Assembly (NCBI GenBank): GCA_964372025.1
Contig: CAYJPF010000099.1
Location: 1 to 10,302 of the forward strand
DNA: 10,302 nucleotides
Direction of reading: 5' to 3'
DNA from: CAYJBP01 sp964372025
GTDB taxonomy: Bacteria; Bacillota; Dehalobacteriia; UBA4068
Part shown: piece after piece, positions 6,651-10,302 of the stretch
How the letters are laid out: every line of letters starts with the position of its first letter
Position numbering within the stretch: the stretch's first letter is position 1
The notes under the pieces: generated by a model
The model's input: the letters and a program-made list of their open reading frames with translations, nothing else
Told to the model about the DNA's origin: nothing
Database searches by the model: none
Program-made: the position numbers and the translations under genes

Positions 6651-6690
6651 AACCGACATTTTGGAATAAAATCCAATGTGTTGGTTTTTT
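6651..6690 (+). terminator. Second, stronger hairpin terminator
   Basis: A 15-position stem (6651-6665 with 6672-6686) has one U-U mismatch and a 6-nt loop, and is followed by a run of six T (6685-6690). This is a textbook plus-strand intrinsic terminator. No gene lies between it and the previous terminator, so it probably backs up the SLH terminator, or it marks the edge of an older gene arrangement. Confidence 0.75.
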
Positions 6691-6692
6691 AT

Positions 6693-6741
6693 GCTCAAAA
6701 ACAGATTTACAAGTAGGCTAAAATACCGGCCTACCAAGAGC
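6693..6741. repeat. Inverted repeat in the dapF upstream region
   Basis: GTAGGC (6713-6718) pairs with GCCTAC (6729-6734) around a 10-nt loop. The flanking GCTC (6693-6696) and GAGC (6738-6741) can add an outer stem. It sits just after the second terminator and about 90 bp before the dapF promoter, so it is not in the predicted dapF transcript. Function unknown. The rest of the 396-bp gap 6554-6949 holds the two terminators, a CCAAAATTTTGG palindrome (6809-6820), the dapF promoter and its leader; no gene is seen. Confidence 0.45.
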
Positions 6742-6830
6742 AAAAACATGAGCGAAAGGCCATACTCATTATCTAAGCTATAAAATTTAACTACAGCCAA
6801 AAATAAAACCAAAATTTTGGCAAATTCCCC

Positions 6831-6860
6831 TTGTATTAATGGCCTGTTTTATGATATGAT
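6831..6860 (+). promoter_or_regulatory. Probable promoter for dapF-dapL-patatin
   Basis: TTGTAT (6831-6836), an 18-bp spacer and TATGAT (6855-6860) make a plausible housekeeping promoter. The start would be near 6867, giving a leader of about 80 nt that contains the hairpin at 6879-6907. A perfect 12-bp palindrome (6809-6820) ends 10 bp before the -35 and could be an operator. Confidence 0.55.
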
Positions 6861-6878
6861 TAACATAGTTTTATCTTC

Positions 6879-6907
6879 TTGCCAATTGCCCTAGGTGCTA
6901 TTGGCAA
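6879..6907 (+). promoter_or_regulatory. Leader hairpin upstream of dapF
   Basis: TTGCCAAT (6879-6886) and ATTGGCAA (6900-6907) form a perfect 8-bp inverted repeat around 13 nt. It lies in the predicted 5' leader of dapF. No T-run follows, so it is not a simple terminator; a protein operator or RNA stability element is possible. It is far too small for the known lysine riboswitch. Confidence 0.45.
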
Positions 6908-6949
6908 ATTGTGCCAAAACTACCTAAATAAAAAACAAGAGGTGATATC

Positions 6950-7783
6950 ATGAAATACGCAAAAATGCATGGCCTGGGTAATGATTTTGTGATGGTTAAT
7001 GCCTTTAAAGAAACTTTGCCCGCCGATCTTAATAGCTTTGCTCAAAAAGTTTGTCATCGCCATTTAGGGGTGGGTGCCGATGGTTTGATTATTCTTAAAC
7101 CCAGCACAACAGGTGCAGCCGCCGAATTTGTAATTTATAATTATGATGGCTCTCAGGCCGAAATGTGCGGCAATGGCCTGCGTGCCGCTGCCATTTTTGC
7201 CCAAGACGAAGGCATCGTAAAAGAGGATCAATTTGTATTTGATACCTTAGGTGGCCCGGTTTCGCCCCATATTATCGATCGCCAAAACCATATTGTATGC
7301 GTGGATATGGGTATTCCGCGCTTAAACCCCTCGGAAATCCCTGCTAATTTTACCGGATCTAGGGTGGTTAGTGCACCTTTGCTTGTTTATGCTAGGATGT
7401 TTTATGTTACCTTGGTTTCGATGGGCAATCCGCATTGCGTGATTTTTGTTGATGATGATCTGGAAAACTTCCCGGTAGAAAAAATTGGCCCTCAAATCGA
7501 AACTCATGATTTATTCCCGGCCAAAACCAATGTAGAATTTATTCAGCTTTTAGGCGATGATAAAATAGCCATGCGCGTATGGGAAAGAAGTTGTGGCGAA
7601 ACCGCAGCTTGCGGCTCCGGTGCTTGTGCTGCTACCGTGGCCGCCATTGTAAATGGCTATACCAAAAATAAAGTAGAAGTTAAACTGCGCTATGGCTCTT
7701 TAGAAATTGAATGGCGCGATAATCAGCATATTTATATGACAGGCCCTGCCGCCTATATTAGCCGCGGCGAATATTTGGGATAA
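6950..7783 (+). CDS. dapF: Diaminopimelate epimerase
   Basis: DapF converts LL-diaminopimelate to the meso form, used for peptidoglycan cross-links and as the lysine precursor. It is a cytosolic, cofactor-independent racemase using two cysteines as acid and base. At 277 residues it has the usual length. The first catalytic Cys is Cys73 in EMCGNGLR and the second is Cys221 in GETAACGSGACA. Other family motifs are the N-terminal KMHGLGNDF, GADGL near residue 42 and GNPHCV. ATG at 6950 has AGAGGTGAT (6938-6946) a few bases upstream. dapL follows after 87 bp and supplies its substrate, which makes the pairing functionally coherent. Nothing in the protein looks damaged. Confidence 0.95.
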   Translation: MKYAKMHGLGNDFVMVNAFKETLPADLNSFAQKVCHRHLGVGADGLIILKPSTTGAAAEFVIYNYDGSQAEMCGNGLRAAAIFAQDEGIVKEDQFVFDTLGGPVSPHIIDRQNHIVCVDMGIPRLNPSEIPANFTGSRVVSAPLLVYARMFYVTLVSMGNPHCVIFVDDDLENFPVEKIGPQIETHDLFPAKTNVEFIQLLGDDKIAMRVWERSCGETAACGSGACAATVAAIVNGYTKNKVEVKLRYGSLEIEWRDNQHIYMTGPAAYISRGEYLG

Positions 7784-7870
7784 ATTTAGCTGCCTAATAT
7801 AAGGCAAAACGGCCTAATCATACATATTTTAAATTTAATATAGATTTTATTTCAGGAGGTAATTATTTAA

Positions 7871-9046
7871 ATGATCAAAGAAGCCAATCGCATGAAAACA
7901 ATCCCCCCCTATCTTTTTGCCCGAATCGAGAAGAAAATCGAAGAAAAAAGAGCAGCCGGTGTTGATATTATCAGCTTAGGCATAGGCGATCCCGATTTGC
8001 CTACTCCGCCCCAATTAATCGAAGTTTTGGCAAAAACCGCCTTGGATAAAGCCAATCATCAATACCCTTCTTCGCAGGGGATGCTTAGCTATCGTCAGGC
8101 GGTAGCCGATTTTTATCAAGATCGCTTCGGGGTAGAAATTTGCCCCAAGCAGGAAGTTACCTCTTTAATCGGCTCTAAAGAAGGCATTGCCAATATCAAT
8201 TATTGCTATGTAAACCCGGGCGATATCAATTTAGTGCCCGATCCGGCGTATCCGGTATATTCTACCGCCACTATGCTGGCCGGCGGCGAAAATTATTTTA
8301 TGCCGCTTGAGCCTAGCAATGGCTTTTTGCCCGATTTTAGCAAAATCCCGGCCGATGTTTTGGCCAAGGCTAAAATTTTGTGGTTAAATTATCCTAATAA
8401 TCCTACCGGCGCTACCTGCGATTTAGCCTTTTTTGAGGAGGCTGTTGCTTTTGCGCGCAAGCATAATTTATTGCTTTGCCATGACAATGCCTATTCCGAG
8501 ATGACTTATGATGGCTATGTAGCGCCCAGCATTATGCAGGTACCCGGTGCTAAGGATGTGGCTATCGAGTTTGGATCTTGCTCTAAGCCCTTCAATATGA
8601 CCGGCTGGCGCATGGGCTTTTGCGTGGGCAATCCCGAGGCCGTGCAAATGCTGGCCAGATACAAATCTAATGTAGATAGCGGTGCTTTTCAGGCTGTGCA
8701 ATATGCCGGTATTGAGGGTTTAAAGCAATACAAGCGCATTGTGGAAGATTCGCAGGCTATTTACGGTGCTCGCCGTGATATTTTGGTAGGCGGTTTAAAC
8801 GATATGGGCTGGGATTTAACTTATCCTAAGGCCACCTTTTATGTTTGGGCGCCGGTACCCAAAGGCCATACTTCGGCATCTTTTGCCGAGCTGGTATTGG
8901 AAGAGGCAGGCATAATTATCACCCCGGGCAATGGTTATGGCCAGGCCGGCGAGGGTTATTTTAGAGCAACATTAACCGTAGAAGAGCATTTGATGAAAGA
9001 GGCTATTGCCCGTCTTAAAAAGGCCTTGGGCAAGGTTGAGTTTTAG
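7871..9046 (+). CDS. dapL: LL-diaminopimelate aminotransferase
   Basis: A 391-residue pyridoxal-phosphate enzyme of aminotransferase class I/II. DapL converts tetrahydrodipicolinate and glutamate directly to LL-diaminopimelate, bypassing the succinylase or acetylase branches. Visible motifs are SLGIGDPDLPTP near the N-terminus, YPSSQGMLSYR, GSKEGIAN, the NYPNNPTGA loop, DNAYSEMTYDG, and the PLP-binding Lys239 in GSCSKPFNMTGWRMGF. The C-terminal part reads ITPGNGYG and FRATLT. The start ATG at 7871 has a strong AGGAGGT (7854-7860) 10 bases upstream. The next gene begins 17 bp after the stop, so they are likely one transcript. General class-I aminotransferases share many of these motifs; adjacency to dapF supports the DapL call. 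Confidence 0.9.
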   Translation: MIKEANRMKTIPPYLFARIEKKIEEKRAAGVDIISLGIGDPDLPTPPQLIEVLAKTALDKANHQYPSSQGMLSYRQAVADFYQDRFGVEICPKQEVTSLIGSKEGIANINYCYVNPGDINLVPDPAYPVYSTATMLAGGENYFMPLEPSNGFLPDFSKIPADVLAKAKILWLNYPNNPTGATCDLAFFEEAVAFARKHNLLLCHDNAYSEMTYDGYVAPSIMQVPGAKDVAIEFGSCSKPFNMTGWRMGFCVGNPEAVQMLARYKSNVDSGAFQAVQYAGIEGLKQYKRIVEDSQAIYGARRDILVGGLNDMGWDLTYPKATFYVWAPVPKGHTSASFAELVLEEAGIIITPGNGYGQAGEGYFRATLTVEEHLMKEAIARLKKALGKVEF

Positions 9047-9063
9047 TTTATAGTAGGAGCAGT

Positions 9064-9903
9064 ATGGCTTTTTGGCAAAACTTATTTAAAAAGCAGGAAG
9101 CTATTATCCCTAAAGCAAGCCCACAAATTATGCCGTCGCCGCCCAAAATTGGTATTGCTTTTGGCGGCGGCGGCTTTAAAGGTGCGGCTCATATTGGGGT
9201 ATTAAAGGTGCTGGCCGAGCATGGCATTAAAGCCGATATGGTGGCAGGCACCTCGATAGGCTCGGCGGTAGCAGCGCTTTATGCTTCGGGCTATAGCTGG
9301 GATATGATCGAGCTAATCTTTAAAAAGATAGATATAGAAAGTTTGGTAAAGCTGCGTCCGGGCAGGAAGGGTTTAATATCCGGCCATGGCTATGCCGAGC
9401 TTATTCATACCTGCACTAAGGGCAAAAAAATCGAACAAATGGATATACCGCTAAAAATTGTGGCGGTAGATTTAATAAGCTGGCAAAAAGTAGTTTTTGA
9501 TCAAGGCGACACAGCGATTGCGGTAAAGGCATCGTCGGCGATACCGGGGGTATTTAATCCGGTTAAGTATAAGGATATGCTATTGGTAGACGGCTTTTTG
9601 CTGGACAATTGCCCGGCCGATATAGTGCGGGCAATGGGAGCGGATATAGTGCTGGCAATTGATTTATCCAGCCCCGATTATCGCGAGCCTAATAATATGA
9701 TAGATATAATAACCCGTTCGTTGGAGATAGCAACGGCAGCAAACAGCCAAATAGAGGCTGATTTAATTTTAAAGCCAATCCCCTATTTTATGGAGATGTT
9801 AAAGGCCGACAAAATAACCGAAGCCATGGATTTAGGCGAGCAAGCAGCCAAAGAGCATATAGAGGAGCTGCTGGCGATAATTGAGGATTTTGGCAGGAGA
9901 TAG
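9064..9903 (+). CDS. Patatin-like phospholipase (RssA/YchK-like)
   Basis: A 279-residue patatin-family serine hydrolase, expected to cleave acyl esters of phospholipids or related lipids. The oxyanion-hole motif GGGGFKG spans residues 34-40, the nucleophile is Ser64 in GTSIG, and the partner Asp176 lies in VDGF, where most relatives have DGG or DGA. No signal peptide or membrane helix is seen; a basic N-terminal stretch of about 28 residues precedes the domain. ATG at 9064 has AGGAG (9055-9059) only four bases upstream, a tight but usable spacing. It trails dapL by 17 bp and is probably translated from the dapF-dapL transcript, although no functional tie to diaminopimelate synthesis is known to me. 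The native substrate cannot be told from sequence. Confidence 0.88.
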   Translation: MAFWQNLFKKQEAIIPKASPQIMPSPPKIGIAFGGGGFKGAAHIGVLKVLAEHGIKADMVAGTSIGSAVAALYASGYSWDMIELIFKKIDIESLVKLRPGRKGLISGHGYAELIHTCTKGKKIEQMDIPLKIVAVDLISWQKVVFDQGDTAIAVKASSAIPGVFNPVKYKDMLLVDGFLLDNCPADIVRAMGADIVLAIDLSSPDYREPNNMIDIITRSLEIATAANSQIEADLILKPIPYFMEMLKADKITEAMDLGEQAAKEHIEELLAIIEDFGRR

Positions 9904-9946
9904 GGGTAATGGGGAATGTTATTAAGTTAAGAAGCTAATTAGCCTA

Positions 9947-10018
9947 TCATTCAGAGCGAAGCGAAGAAGCTTTCTATAGCAAGTAAGAGCAAGATCCTTC
10001 GCTTACGCTCAGGATGAC
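9947..10018. repeat. Imperfect inverted repeat resembling a dispersed intergenic element
   Basis: The left arm (TCATTCAGAGCG-AAGCGAAG, 9947-9966) and the reverse complement of the right arm (ending at 10018) agree except for two substitutions and one extra base, about 20 bp each, around roughly 30 nt. The wording of the arms (CATTC-GAGCGAAGCGAAG and CTTCGCTTACGCTCAGGATGAC) closely resembles a repeat scattered between genes in many bacterial genomes. It lies after the last gene of the dapF operon and lacks a T-run, so any terminator role is unproven. Confidence 0.75.
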
Positions 10019-10027
10019 GGAGGGTGC

Positions 10028-10174
10028 GACATTTTTGAACTTAGTGATATTGGTGTAAGATGGGGCACAACAATATGCGATGAATGTGGGATGCAAGATA
10101 AGTTTGAGCACCCTAAAAGCCTAACGGCAAAGCGGGAGGGCATGGAAGCCCTCCCCGACAAAATGGGTGCATAG
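10028..10174 (+). pseudogene. Possible gene remnant, C-terminal 48 codons
   Basis: An open stretch of 48 codons ends in TAG at 10172-10174 and reads like real protein rather than random frame: DIFELSDIGVRWGTT, then CDECG (C-x2-C), FEHPKSLTAKREG and ALPDKMGA. No start codon with a ribosome binding site precedes it; the frame runs back into the inverted repeat and meets a stop at 9977-9979. The likeliest reading is the tail of a gene cut off by the repeat or by deletion. I do not recognise the family. The final bases 10175-10302 show no gene or signal I can support. Confidence 0.35.
10134..10155. repeat. Perfect 8-bp GC-rich hairpin
   Basis: GGGAGGGC (10134-10141) and GCCCTCCC (10148-10155) pair perfectly around the hexaloop ATGGAA. 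No T-run follows on either strand. It lies within the putative gene remnant, so it could be part of a structured RNA instead of coding sequence. Confidence 0.6.
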
Positions 10175-10302
10175 CAAGCCTTGAATACCCTAAAAGAGTA
10201 ACAATCGAAGAAAAGTCAATATATCAAAAGCAACTAGCGAGTAAAACAACGTACTAAACTAGCAAATGTAGTTGGAGCGGTATTTTGTATTTTCCAGGTG
10301 GG

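Noticed and set aside
9980..10027. Upstream extension of the 10028-10174 frame through the inverted repeat (reads SFAYAQDD)
   Set aside because: This peptide is simply the translation of the repeat arm and is a familiar source of spurious gene calls; no start codon is present.

Overview
The window looks like chromosomal DNA from a low-to-moderate-GC Gram-positive bacterium of the Firmicutes, probably Clostridia-like. The pointers are a DUF951 protein, a YchF-type GTPase with the GLPLVGKTT P-loop variant, the LL-diaminopimelate aminotransferase (DapL) route to lysine/diaminopimelate, an S-layer-homology (SLH) surface protein, purine-rich Shine-Dalgarno sites and a selenocysteine-coded selD. 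I cannot name the genus. None of the ten genes ends in TGA (seven TAA, three TAG); the only TGA that matters is the in-frame one inside selD.

Minus strand, positions 1-3732: one tightly packed run, read right to left: cvpA-like membrane protein, QueG-like double [4Fe-4S] protein, selD, a membrane-anchored HEAT-repeat protein and DUF951. Gaps are 19-68 bp and the last two genes overlap by 20 bp. The run starts at a promoter that interlocks with the divergent ychF promoter (about 3759-3803) and ends at an intrinsic terminator (88-123), with a second hairpin beyond it (28-75). Four 13-bp tandem repeats lie between selD and the HEAT gene.

The main point of interest is selD. Conventional translation stops at a TGA, so the gene would be called as a shortened frame starting about position 2369. 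Reading through TGA at 2415-2417 as selenocysteine gives a 345-residue protein with its own ribosome binding site, selenocysteine at the catalytic position, and a SECIS-like hairpin just downstream. The protein is also odd: by eye, the catalytic Lys and two of the four metal-binding Asp residues of E. coli SelD are replaced. It may be a divergent paralogue rather than an ordinary selenophosphate synthetase.

Plus strand, 3836-6690: ychF, then a 303-bp intergenic region with a good promoter, then a secreted SLH-domain protein whose codon use differs from its neighbours, closed by two successive hairpins (6589-6617 and 6651-6690).

Plus strand, 6831-9903: a promoter and hairpin leader precede dapF, dapL and a patatin-like phospholipase. 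dapL makes LL-diaminopimelate in one step and dapF turns it into meso-diaminopimelate for peptidoglycan and lysine.

The right end (9904-10302) has no intact gene. It holds a dispersed-repeat-like inverted repeat (9947-10018), a 48-codon open stretch that looks like a gene remnant (10028-10174) with a perfect 8-bp hairpin in it, and from 10175 to the end nothing I can identify.
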